Shown here: positions 44,905 to 53,384 of the stretch, one piece after another
Position numbering within the stretch: position 1 is the first letter of the stretch
Layout of the letters: each line of letters starts with the position of its first letter
Assembly (NCBI GenBank): GCA_027486405.1
Contig: JAIXPD010000024.1
Span: 62,001 to 126,000, forward strand
Reading direction: 5' to 3'
Source: Azospirillum sp.
Lineage (GTDB): Bacteria; Pseudomonadota; Alphaproteobacteria; Azospirillales; Azospirillaceae
Length of the DNA: 64,000 nucleotides
The notes under the pieces: generated by a model
What the model was told of the DNA's origin: nothing
The model's database searches: none
Seen by the model: only the letters and a program-made list of their open reading frames with translations
Made by a program: the position numbers and the translations under genes

Positions 44905-46593
44905 ATGAACCACATCGCGCCCGGCGCCCGCGCCGGGATCTACCATTACGACGCGATCGACCGCCGTTTCGTTGGCGAGCGTGTCGAGCAATTCCGCAAG
45001 CAGGTTGACCGTCGTCTGGCGGGCGAACTGACGGAGGAGGAGTTCAAGCCGATCCGGTTGATGAACGGCCTGTACCTCCAGCTTCACGCCTACATGCTGC
45101 GCATCGCCGTTCCCTATGGCGTGATGAGCGCGGTGCAACTGCGCAAGCTGGCCGAAATCGGGCGCACCTACGACAAGGGCTATGGCCACTTCACCACCCG
45201 CCAGAACCTGCAATACAACTGGATCAAGCTGGAAGACACCCCGGCGATCCTGAACGCGCTGGCCGATGTGGACATGCACGCGCTGCAAACCAGCGGCAAT
45301 TGCGTGCGCAACGTCACCACCGACCAGTTCGTCGGGGCCGCCAAGGACGAGGTGGTGGACGGCCGCGTCTACGCCGAAATCCTGCGGCAATGGACGACGC
45401 TGCACCCCGAATTCACCTATCTGCCGCGCAAGTTCAAGATCGCCATCTCCGGTGCCGCCAGCGACCGCGCGGCGGTGCGCGTCCACGACGTCGGCCTGCT
45501 GGCGCGCCGCAACGAGGCGGGCGAGGCGGGATTCACCTTCTACGTCGGCGGCGGTCTGGGGCGGTCGCCCTTCATCGGCAAGCTGGTGCGCGAGTGGGTG
45601 GCCGAAGAGGATTTCGTCGCCTATCTGGAAGCCATCCTGCGCGTCTACAACCAGTATGGCCGCCGCGACAACATCTACAAGGCGCGCATCAAGATCCTGG
45701 TGCACGAGCTTGGCCTTGAGAAGTTCAAGGCGGAGGTCGAGGAGGAGTTCGCCCGGCTGCGCGGCCCGAAATACCGCCTGGATCCGGCCATCGTCGCCGA
45801 AATCCGCACCCATTTCGCCCCGCCCCCGTTCGAAGATCTGCCGGAGACGTCCGACGCGCTGGCGCGCGCCAAGGCCGAAAACCCGGCCTTCGCCAACTGG
45901 GTCGCGGTGAATGTGGCGGAGCACAAGGCCCCCGGCTACGCCATCGCCACCATTTCGCTGAAGCCGCCCGGCGGCATCCCCGGCGACGCCACCTGCGACC
46001 AGATGGATCTGATCGCCGATCTGGCCGAGCGCTACAGCTTTGGCGAACTGCGCGTCAGCCATGTGCAGAACATCGTTCTGGCCCACGTCAAACAGGACGA
46101 GCTGTTCGCGCTGTGGCAACAGCTTGACGCCGCCGGTCTGGGGACCGCCAACGCCGGGTTGATCGGCGACATCATCGCCTGCCCCGGTCTGGATTATTGC
46201 GCGCTGGCCAACGCCCGCTCGATCCCGCTGGCGCAAGCGCTGTCGGCCCGCTTCGCCGACCCGGTGCGCCAGCGCACCATCGGTGAACTGGGCATCAAGA
46301 TCAGCGGCTGCATCAACGCCTGCGGCCATCACCATGTCGGGGCCATCGGCATCCTGGGCGTCGACAAGAAGGGGACGGAGTTCTACCAGATCACCGTCGG
46401 CGGCGACCCGACCCTGACCACCGCCATCGGCGACATCCTCGGCCCGTCGCTGACGGAAGAGGAAACGGTGGACGCCATCGAAGCCATCGTTGAGGTCTAT
46501 CTCGCCCACCGGACGGAGGGCGAACGCTTCCTCGACACGCTGGCCCGCGTTGGCCACGGCCCGTTCAAGGAGAGAATCTATGCCGCTGATTGA
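44905..46593 (+). CDS. cysI: Assimilatory sulfite reductase hemoprotein subunit (nitrite/sulfite reductase family)
   Basis: The 562-residue enzyme reduces sulfite to sulfide by six electrons with siroheme and a 4Fe-4S cluster. It has the two ferredoxin-like repeats of the family; cluster and siroheme ligands are CPGLDYC (about 432-438) and SGCINACGHHH (about 471-481). GHFTTRQNLQYNWI is the conserved N-terminal segment binding siroheme. The length and lack of a flavoprotein partner suggest ferredoxin- or other donor-linked activity. The ribosome site is weak (GGGAA). The last 14 bases overlap the next gene. Confidence 0.93.
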   Translation: MNHIAPGARAGIYHYDAIDRRFVGERVEQFRKQVDRRLAGELTEEEFKPIRLMNGLYLQLHAYMLRIAVPYGVMSAVQLRKLAEIGRTYDKGYGHFTTRQNLQYNWIKLEDTPAILNALADVDMHALQTSGNCVRNVTTDQFVGAAKDEVVDGRVYAEILRQWTTLHPEFTYLPRKFKIAISGAASDRAAVRVHDVGLLARRNEAGEAGFTFYVGGGLGRSPFIGKLVREWVAEEDFVAYLEAILRVYNQYGRRDNIYKARIKILVHELGLEKFKAEVEEEFARLRGPKYRLDPAIVAEIRTHFAPPPFEDLPETSDALARAKAENPAFANWVAVNVAEHKAPGYAIATISLKPPGGIPGDATCDQMDLIADLAERYSFGELRVSHVQNIVLAHVKQDELFALWQQLDAAGLGTANAGLIGDIIACPGLDYCALANARSIPLAQALSARFADPVRQRTIGELGIKISGCINACGHHHVGAIGILGVDKKGTEFYQITVGGDPTLTTAIGDILGPSLTEEETVDAIEAIVEVYLAHRTEGERFLDTLARVGHGPFKERIYAAD

Positions 46594-47083
46594 GAATGGC
46601 CGCATCGGCGAAGACGCCTGGAGCTTCATCCCCGATGGGGAGCCGGTCCCCAACGACCGCCCGGTCATCATCAGCTTTGAACGCTGGCAGGCCGACCGCG
46701 CCAGCTTCGACGGGCGCAACGCCAAGCTGGGCGTGCGGCTGAAAAGCGGCACGCTGGCCGGGGCGATCGCCCCCGATCTCGACCGTTTCGCGCTGGTGGC
46801 GTTGGAGTTTCCGAAGTTTCGCGATGGGCGCGGTTTCTCCACCGCCCGCGAATTGCGGGAGCGCTACGGCTACACCGGCGAGATCCGCGCGGTCGGCCAT
46901 GTGATCCCTGACCAATATCAGTTCCTGGTCCGCACCGGATTCACCTCCGTCGAGGCGCCGGAGGGAACCAACCCGGAAAGCTGGGCCAACGCCCTGAGCG
47001 AAATCACGGTGGCGTTCCAACCGAGCCTGGACGAGACGGAGCCGCTGTCGCTGCTGCGGCGCAAGCTGGGGCTGGCCGGGTAA
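46580..47083 (+). CDS. DUF934 domain-containing protein
   Basis: The 167-residue protein matches DUF934 (VRLKSGTLAGAIAPDLDRFALVALEFPKFRDGRGFSTARELRERYGYTGEIRAVG is diagnostic, split here across residues 52-105). It is found with sulfite reductase genes in proteobacteria and is presumed to help that reaction, perhaps in electron supply; no activity is known. It overlaps cysI by 14 bases and ends the rightward sulfur operon before a strong terminator. Confidence 0.87.
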   Translation: MPLIENGRIGEDAWSFIPDGEPVPNDRPVIISFERWQADRASFDGRNAKLGVRLKSGTLAGAIAPDLDRFALVALEFPKFRDGRGFSTARELRERYGYTGEIRAVGHVIPDQYQFLVRTGFTSVEAPEGTNPESWANALSEITVAFQPSLDETEPLSLLRRKLGLAG

Positions 47084-47111
47084 ACACGACAAGGCCGGTC
47101 GGTTTTGAAAC

Positions 47112-47153
47112 AAAAAGCCCCGCGCGCCGGTGAAACGGCGCGCGGGGCTTTTT
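47112..47153. terminator. Strong bidirectional intrinsic terminator
   Basis: A perfect 18-bp inverted repeat, AAAAAGCCCCGCGCGCCG at 47112-47129 and its complement at 47136-47153, with a six-base loop and five-base T-runs on both strands. It separates the convergent DUF934 and ilvA genes. Confidence 0.92.
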
Positions 47154-47172
47154 GCGTCGCATGGATGGGCTT

Positions 47173-48387
47173 TTACGACACGTCGGTCATCAGGGCGGTG
47201 GGGAAACCAGCCTCGCGCATGCGGGCCATCAGGCTTTGGACGTGGGTCTGGTCGCGGGTTTCCAGAACCACATCGACTTCCGCCATTTTCACCGGCACGT
47301 TGTGGAACAGGCGCTGGTGATAGACCTCGACGATGTTGGCCCCGGCCTCGCCCAGCAGACGGGTGACGCGGGACAAGGCACCAGGGGCGTCGGTGATGCC
47401 GATGCGCAGGCGGACGATCCGACCCTCATAGACCAGGCCGCGCATCAGCACTTGCGCCAGGATGCGGGAGTCGATGTTGCCGCCCGACAGGACGATGCCG
47501 ACCTTGCGCCCGGCGTAACGGGCCGGGTCGTCCAGAAGTGCTGCCAGACCGGCACCGCCAGCGCCCTCCGCCACCAGCTTCTGCATGGTGGACAGGCGGT
47601 AGACCGCCTCCTCCAGCCGGGTTTCGCCAACCTCGACCACCTCGTCGACCAGGGAGCGGACGATGGGCAGGGTCAGGCCGCCGGGGGCCTTCACCGCGAT
47701 GCCTTCGGCGATGGTCGCCCCGCCGCAGTCGATGGATTGCCCGGCCAGCGCCTGGATCATCGCCGGGTAGAGCGCGCATTGCACGCCGACGATGCGGATG
47801 GCCGGATTCAGCGCCTTGGCCGCCGTCGCCATGCCCGCGATCAGGCCGCCGCCGCCGATTGGGATCAGCAGCGTGTCGAGATCGGGGACCTCGGCCAGAA
47901 ACTCCAGCGCCGCCGTGCCTTGCCCGGCGGCGACGAACGGATCGTCGTAGGGGTGGACGAAGGTCAACCCCTCCCGCGCCGCCAGATCATGGGCGAAGGC
48001 GGCGGCGTCGCTCAGCGTGTCGCCGTGCAGCACCACCCGCGCGCCCAGGCTTTCCGTCCGCTCCACCTTGGTGAAGGGGGTGAAGCTGGGCATGACGATG
48101 GTCGAGCGGATGCCCAGCCGCGTGGCGTGGCAGGCCACCGCCTGGGCGTGGTTGCCCGCCGACATGGCGATGACGCCCGCCGTTTTTTCCGCGTCGGCCA
48201 GCGACAGCAGCTTGTTCAGCGCGCCCCGCTCCTTGAAGGAGCCGGTCGTGTGCTGGTTTTCGAGCTTCAGGTGTATGCGGCAGCCCGCCATGTCCCCCAG
48301 GCGGGTGGCCGCAACCACCGGAGTGCGTGCCAGATGGCCTTCGATGCGCGCCGCTGCGGCGCGCACGTCCTCCAAACCAATGGTCAT
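47173..48387 (-). CDS. ilvA: Threonine ammonia-lyase
   Basis: The 404-residue PLP enzyme deaminates threonine to 2-oxobutyrate, the first step to isoleucine. PLP Lys52 is in HTTGSFKERGA, the glycine loop is PIGGGGLIAG (about 175-184) and SGGNIDS ends the catalytic domain. A single C-terminal ACT domain (RLRIGITDAPGALSRVTRLL) may give allosteric control; the two-ACT biosynthetic IlvA of E. coli is longer. The start at 48387 overlaps the penicillin acylase stop (ATGA), an uncommon partnership. Confidence 0.92.
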   Translation of the reverse strand: MTIGLEDVRAAAARIEGHLARTPVVAATRLGDMAGCRIHLKLENQHTTGSFKERGALNKLLSLADAEKTAGVIAMSAGNHAQAVACHATRLGIRSTIVMPSFTPFTKVERTESLGARVVLHGDTLSDAAAFAHDLAAREGLTFVHPYDDPFVAAGQGTAALEFLAEVPDLDTLLIPIGGGGLIAGMATAAKALNPAIRIVGVQCALYPAMIQALAGQSIDCGGATIAEGIAVKAPGGLTLPIVRSLVDEVVEVGETRLEEAVYRLSTMQKLVAEGAGGAGLAALLDDPARYAGRKVGIVLSGGNIDSRILAQVLMRGLVYEGRIVRLRIGITDAPGALSRVTRLLGEAGANIVEVYHQRLFHNVPVKMAEVDVVLETRDQTHVQSLMARMREAGFPTALMTDVS

Positions 48388-50816
48388 TGTTGTTGTGCCC
48401 CGGTGTTGCGTGGTGTGAGTGTCAGCACCTCCGCCCCTGCCGCAAGCAACGTGCCACGGTCGCCGGTCAGACGCAACGAACCGCCGTCCCGCCAGGTGGA
48501 AACAAGGTCGCCCCAATGCGGCGACAGCGGATTTCCCGATTGCCCGGTGGCGATCACAAATCGGGAGTTGTCCAAATCCGCAAGATCATACACCCCACGG
48601 TAGCCTGCGCCGTGCACATGGGCAAAGGGTGCGGCGGAATCGCGCAGGCGGGTGGATCCGCGATTGACGGTGAAATACCCGCCGTCGGTCTCGATGGACA
48701 GGTCGGTCATCGACCCCAGCAGCGGCACCTTGGACAGGATGCGGTGGCTGAGAACGGCGCGGTGCTCGTCGCCCCACCGCCAGCGGCTGGGGGTGCTGCC
48801 ATGGCGCTTGGACAGATCGTCGAGCGCGGTGGTCAGCGCCTTGGCCACGATGTCGGCGCAGCTTTCGGGTCCCGGTGTCGTCGTGTCGTCGCACCAGCGC
48901 GGGGCGTGGGCGAAGACGTGGCGCAGCGCGCGGGTGCGCAGTTCCCAATAATTGGTGAAATCGGGGCCGAGTTCGTCGGCGAAGACAGCGCGGGTCAGTT
49001 CGCGCAGCCAGGCTTCGAAAATCAGCGGTTCGGGCCGGTCGCGCGCCATGCTGCCGTCCCACGCGCGCAACAGCGCCGTGGCGTCGGTGGCGATGCCCTT
49101 GGGCACGGGGTATTTCAGCAATTCGGGCAGGACATCGCGGGTGGGCAGGGAGACAATGTCCATCTGCTGGCGCGCGGCGTCCTCCACCGAATGACGGCGG
49201 TCGCCCAGCATCTCGACGATGCGCTGGGCGCGCGCGGCGTCCGGCCAGTCCATCGCCAGACGATAGGGGTAATCGCGCCCGACGATGGCGTTGTTGGCGT
49301 TGACGAACTGGCCGTTGGGCGGGTTGACCGCCTGGGGCAGGGTGTAGCTGGGCAGGAAGCCGGTCCAATCATACTCGCCGGTCCAGCCCGGAACCGGCAC
49401 GCGCCCGTCGCCCTTGCGGCGGATCGGCACCCGGCCGGGGGAGATGATGCCCACCTCGCCCGCGCGGTCGGCGTAGACGATGTTCTGCTGCGGGGCGACG
49501 TGCAGGCGGACGGCGCTGCGCACCGCCTCGGCGTTGTCGGCGTGATTCAGGCGGTAGAGCGCCTCGGGCGTGTGGTCGTCGGCGGCCAGACCGGGGAAGG
49601 CCAGCGCCAGAACGTGACCGGCGGGCGGGACGTCGCCGCTTTCCAGATCGGAGATCACCGGACCATGGCGGGTTTCGCGCACGGTCAGCGTTTCGTCGGC
49701 CTGCCCGGCGACGCGGATGGTTTCGGTCCGGCTGTCGAAGGGCTGGAACCCGTCGGGGGCGGCGTAGCGTCTGGGGTCCTGGCCGTCGATCTTCTCGACG
49801 AACAGGTCCTGGGTGTCGCTGTGGGTGGTGGTGAAGCCCCAGGCGACCTTCCCGTTGTGCCCCAGAATGTGCAGCGGAACCCCCGGAACCGTCGCCCCGG
49901 CGATGGTCCCCTCCGGCGTGACGATGCGGGCGAGGTACCACAGGATCGGCGCGTCCAACGCCAGATGCTGATCGTTGGCGATGATCGGCTTGCCGGTGGT
50001 GGTGCGGGCACCGGTCAAGGCCCATTCGTTCGACGCGGTGTCCGGGCCAAGGTCGGGCAGGGCGGCCAGCAACCGCCCGACGCCCGGCGCCAGATCGAGG
50101 TCGCGCAGTTCGGCGGCCAGCGTCACCGGGGCGTTGGGCGGGTCGGCGGGGAACAGATCCTCCACCTGCTGCGGCGAAAGGCGTTTCAACAGGCGGGCGC
50201 GCAACAGCTCGTCCCGGTAATTGCCGGACAGTTGCAGGGCCATCAGCTTGCCCCACACCAGGGAGTCGGCGATGGTCCAGGGTTCGGGCCGGTGGCCGAG
50301 AAGCTGGAATTCGATGGGCAGCGCCTCGCGCCGCCGTTCCAGATAGCTGTTCACCCCGTCGGCGTAGGCGTCGAAGGCGGCGCGGGCGTCAGGTGACAGC
50401 AGGACGGTCATCTGCTCGGCGGCGCGGTAGAGGCCCAGCGTGCGCATCAGCCGGTCGCTTTTCAACGCGGCGTCGCCATAGCGGGTGCCGACGATCTCCG
50501 CCAGCCGCCCGGCCCCCAGGCGGCGCATCATCTCCATCTGCCACAGCCGATCCTGCGCGTGGACGAAGCCCAGGGCGCGGTAGGCGTCACGCTCGTTGGC
50601 GGCGAAGATGTGCGGCACGCCCTTGGCGTCGCGCAGCACCTCCACCTTGGCGTCCAGGCCGGGCAAGGGCAGCTCGCCGGTGGTTTGCGGCTGCTGGCCG
50701 CGCATCCAGCCATACCAGCCGCCCACCAGCAGGGGCGGGGTGGCCAGCACGACCGCCAGGGCGATCCCGACCCGAACCAGAACCGGGCGCGACAAGGGAA
50801 TTCGTTGAAGAAGCAT
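48384..50816 (-). CDS. Penicillin acylase-family Ntn-hydrolase
   Basis: The 810-residue protein has an N-terminal membrane anchor or signal (about 13-34) and the penicillin/acyl-homoserine-lactone acylase fold. Autocleavage should occur before Ser262 in DTASNEWALTG, giving alpha and beta chains with the N-terminal Ser as nucleophile; ANDQHL and VPGVPLHILGHNGKVAWGFTT are conserved beta-chain parts. It probably acts in the periplasm on an amide substrate that cannot be named. The ATG at 50816 is preferred to an in-frame start at 50846. It is translationally coupled to ilvA. Confidence 0.9.
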   Translation of the reverse strand: MLLQRIPLSRPVLVRVGIALAVVLATPPLLVGGWYGWMRGQQPQTTGELPLPGLDAKVEVLRDAKGVPHIFAANERDAYRALGFVHAQDRLWQMEMMRRLGAGRLAEIVGTRYGDAALKSDRLMRTLGLYRAAEQMTVLLSPDARAAFDAYADGVNSYLERRREALPIEFQLLGHRPEPWTIADSLVWGKLMALQLSGNYRDELLRARLLKRLSPQQVEDLFPADPPNAPVTLAAELRDLDLAPGVGRLLAALPDLGPDTASNEWALTGARTTTGKPIIANDQHLALDAPILWYLARIVTPEGTIAGATVPGVPLHILGHNGKVAWGFTTTHSDTQDLFVEKIDGQDPRRYAAPDGFQPFDSRTETIRVAGQADETLTVRETRHGPVISDLESGDVPPAGHVLALAFPGLAADDHTPEALYRLNHADNAEAVRSAVRLHVAPQQNIVYADRAGEVGIISPGRVPIRRKGDGRVPVPGWTGEYDWTGFLPSYTLPQAVNPPNGQFVNANNAIVGRDYPYRLAMDWPDAARAQRIVEMLGDRRHSVEDAARQQMDIVSLPTRDVLPELLKYPVPKGIATDATALLRAWDGSMARDRPEPLIFEAWLRELTRAVFADELGPDFTNYWELRTRALRHVFAHAPRWCDDTTTPGPESCADIVAKALTTALDDLSKRHGSTPSRWRWGDEHRAVLSHRILSKVPLLGSMTDLSIETDGGYFTVNRGSTRLRDSAAPFAHVHGAGYRGVYDLADLDNSRFVIATGQSGNPLSPHWGDLVSTWRDGGSLRLTGDRGTLLAAGAEVLTLTPRNTGAQQQ

Positions 50817-51014
50817 CACGATCCGTACAACCCGAAACGAAGGCAAACCGACGACGGCGGCACCATTACGCCGCTGTGCAAAAAAAGTCGCGTCCGATCC
50901 GCCGCATCGCTGAACTGCACCGCCCTGGACGGGTGTCCGTTTTCGCTCGTCTGGTCGAACAGCGCGGCATCATGATAGAAAACCATCGGATTGTTGCGTG
51001 AAAAGGGACGGTTT

Positions 51015-51584
51015 ATGAACGAAGCGTGCGGAGACTCCGGCAGCCCGCGCGGTGCGCCCCGGTCCTGGATCGGTCGGCTGTTGCGTCCTGTGGTGACGCT
51101 TGCGGCGCTGGTCTATTTCATCCTTGACGCGGTCGTCTATTGGATCGTCCGGCCCTTTGCCCGCTGGGTCGGGGCGTTGCCGGTCATGGCCGGTGTTGTC
51201 CGCTGGCTGTCCGGTCTGGCCCCCTATCCGGCCTTGTTGGTGGTGCTGTTGCCGCTGGTCCTGCTGGAGCCGGCCAAATGGGCGGGGGCGTGGCTGCTGG
51301 CCAGCGGCCAGACCACCACCGGGCTGGTCGTGTTGACCGTGGCCGAACTGCTGAAAATCACACTGGTCGAGCGGCTGTTCCACCTGACCCGCGACCGGTT
51401 GATGACCATCGGCTGGGTGGCCTGGATCCTGAAGCGGGTGTCGGGCTGGCTGGCGTGGTTCAAGGATCTGCCGCCCTGCCGCGCTGTGCGGCGGGTGGCC
51501 GGGCGGGTGGCCGGGCGGGTGAAGGACGCCGCGCGCGCCGCAGCCGGGGCGGTGCGCCGGTGGGCGCGCGCGGTTTTGGGTTGA
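51015..51584 (+). CDS. Uncharacterised membrane protein with basic C-terminal tail
   Basis: The 189-residue protein has about three or four hydrophobic segments (about 25-45, 73-88, 92-118) and ends in an Arg/Ala-rich amphipathic tail. I do not recognise the family. AAGGGA lies seven bases before the ATG at 51015. It converges with ygfZ across a 20-base gap. The region 50817-51014 between it and the divergent acylase gene shows no other gene. Confidence 0.65.
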   Translation: MNEACGDSGSPRGAPRSWIGRLLRPVVTLAALVYFILDAVVYWIVRPFARWVGALPVMAGVVRWLSGLAPYPALLVVLLPLVLLEPAKWAGAWLLASGQTTTGLVVLTVAELLKITLVERLFHLTRDRLMTIGWVAWILKRVSGWLAWFKDLPPCRAVRRVAGRVAGRVKDAARAAAGAVRRWARAVLG

Positions 51585-51604
51585 GGGGGCTGCGTTGGGT
51601 GGAG

Positions 51605-52528
51605 TTACGCCGCCGCCGGGGCATCCCAGTCCGGCGCGCGCCAGGACAGGCGGGCGGTGCCGACGGTGAGCGGGGCCGTGGCCTCCTCCAGATCGGCCAG
51701 CCGCAGCAGGGCGAGCGCGCGGCCGTCCACGCCGCTGCGCAGCTCCCCAACCTCCTTGTCGCCCATCGTCACCGGGGTTCCGGGGTCGGGCAACGGGCCG
51801 TCGAGCGTCACCGGAAACAGCTTTTTCTTGATGAGCGCGCGGTATTTGGTGCGCGCGGTCAACTCCTGCCCCATGTAGCAGCCCTTGGTCCAGGACACGG
51901 CGTTGAGCGCGTCCAGCCGGTTTTCCAGGGGAATGGCCTTCTCGGGGATCATGTCGGCGCTGCCATCCGGCACGCCCAGCGTCACGCGGAGGCGGTCGTA
52001 ATCGGCGACCGTGCGGCGGGCCAATCCGGCGGCGGCGAGCGCGGCCAGGGCGTCGTCGAAGCCATCCACCGGCAGGATCAGACGGGCACCCAATGCGGGC
52101 AGGCGCGGATCGGTGATCGCCACCCCGCCCGCGAAGGGGCGGGCGGCCCCGGCCTCCTCCGGCAGGCCCAGCGCGGCGAGCGCCCCGGTGCCGAAGGCAA
52201 CGACGACGCGCAGCGACTCGGCGCGGTCCTCCAGGGCGATTTTGGAGCGCAGCTTGTACATCTTCAGCCGCTTGAGCAGATCGGCCCGGCGCTCCGTCTC
52301 GGGGTCGAGCAGCAGGGCGCCACCGGACTCGATCAGGACGAAATCATGCAGAAACTTGCCCTGCGGGGTCAGGAACAGGCTGTAGGCGGCGCGCCGGTCG
52401 GTGACGGCGGTCACGTCGTTCGACACCAGCCCTTGCAGGAAGCCCGCGCGGTCCTCGCCCGACACAGCCACCACGCCGCGCCGCTCCAACACCGCGTAGC
52501 CCGCCGCGTTCACCGTCATGATCGTCAC
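51605..52528 (-). CDS. ygfZ: Folate-binding YgfZ/IBA57-family protein
   Basis: The 307-residue GcvT-like protein uses tetrahydrofolate to support maturation or repair of iron-sulfur enzymes. The signature KGCYMGQE has the essential Cys217. LFLTPQGKFLHDF and the YKLRSKIALED segment match the family. The GTG at 52528 with GAGGGAA five bases upstream is preferred over an ATG at 52519. Many iron-sulfur enzymes of this window (LipA, CysH, CysI) would be natural clients. Confidence 0.9.
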   Translation of the reverse strand: MTIMTVNAAGYAVLERRGVVAVSGEDRAGFLQGLVSNDVTAVTDRRAAYSLFLTPQGKFLHDFVLIESGGALLLDPETERRADLLKRLKMYKLRSKIALEDRAESLRVVVAFGTGALAALGLPEEAGAARPFAGGVAITDPRLPALGARLILPVDGFDDALAALAAAGLARRTVADYDRLRVTLGVPDGSADMIPEKAIPLENRLDALNAVSWTKGCYMGQELTARTKYRALIKKKLFPVTLDGPLPDPGTPVTMGDKEVGELRSGVDGRALALLRLADLEEATAPLTVGTARLSWRAPDWDAPAAA

Positions 52529-52709
52529 TGTTCCCTCGTTCGTGTGCGGGTGAATCTTGCGCGGGGTAAGACATGGTGTGAGGCGGGGGGGCTGGCAAGG
52601 CTTCGCACGATGTGCAGGCGTCGGTGGCCCATCTGCCCAGTGATTTGCCGGGCGTTTTGTGCCATCTCAGGCAATGCCGCGCCCGCATCGCGTGGCGGAG
52701 GAGGACGAC

Positions 52710-53285
52710 ATGACCCCGACCATCACCGTCACCGTCACCGACATCCCCGTTGGCAGCGCCCTTCGCGCTGGGCTGGAGCGCGCCGATTTCTGGGACGCGT
52801 ATGAAGCGCCCTTGCGCGATCCGACGCTATCGCCGTTGGAGATCGCCTTGAAAAACTTTGGCACGACGCCGGGCTGGGTGTCGGCGTTGATGGCGTTGCG
52901 CAACGGGCTGGTGCGGCTGGTCGGGTTGAAATCGGTGGGCGCGATCCGGGTGTCCGGCGGCAAACCCGCCGCCGCCTATCGCGTTGGCGACCGGCTGGGC
53001 ATTTTCACCATTCGGGCGATGGACGAGCGCGAAATCCTGATGGGCATCGACGACCGCCATCTGAACGTCCAGGTGTCCATCGTCAAACCCATCATCAAAC
53101 CCATCATCAAACCCATCATCAACCCCATCATCAAGACCATGGCCCAATCGGGGCAGGGCGCGCCGCGCTATGTGGTGTCGACCATGGTCCACATCCACAA
53201 CGCGCTCGGTCGCCTTTACATGCTGCCGGTCGGGCGCATCCATCCGCTGGTGGTGCGGGCGGTGATGCGGCGGGCGGCCCCCTGA
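52710..53285 (+). CDS. DUF2867 domain-containing protein with KPII tandem repeat
   Basis: The 191-residue protein resembles DUF2867 (a SRPBCC-like fold; ADFWDAYEAPL and GDRLGIFTIRAMDEREILMGIDDRHLNVQVS). Residues about 126-142 form the repeat KPIIKPIIKPIINPIIK, from four copies of a 12-base unit, placed at the point where the family runs from one strand to the next. Function is unknown. A GGAGGAGGA site precedes the ATG at 52710. The gap to the next gene is 99 bases. Confidence 0.7.
   Translation: MTPTITVTVTDIPVGSALRAGLERADFWDAYEAPLRDPTLSPLEIALKNFGTTPGWVSALMALRNGLVRLVGLKSVGAIRVSGGKPAAAYRVGDRLGIFTIRAMDEREILMGIDDRHLNVQVSIVKPIIKPIIKPIINPIIKTMAQSGQGAPRYVVSTMVHIHNALGRLYMLPVGRIHPLVVRAVMRRAAP
53085..53132 (+). 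repeat. Four-copy 12-base in-frame tandem repeat
   Basis: The unit AAACCCATCATC occurs four times head to tail (53085-53096, 53097-53108, 53109-53120, 53121-53132), the last with AACCCC instead of AAACCC. Each unit encodes Lys-Pro-Ile-Ile (Asn in the last). Copy number changes would keep the reading frame. Confidence 0.9.
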
Positions 53286-53384
53286 CTCGGTGGGGTGTGC
53301 CGCAAATTTCAGCACCTGCATTCGCTTTGGGCGGTTGATCGGCTGTTGACGGGTGGTGTGCCCGCCGCGTTACTCTGTTGACCG

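Noticed and set aside
53085-53132. CRISPR-like or minisatellite non-coding repeat
   Set aside because: The 12-base units are contiguous, in frame and inside a protein-coding gene.
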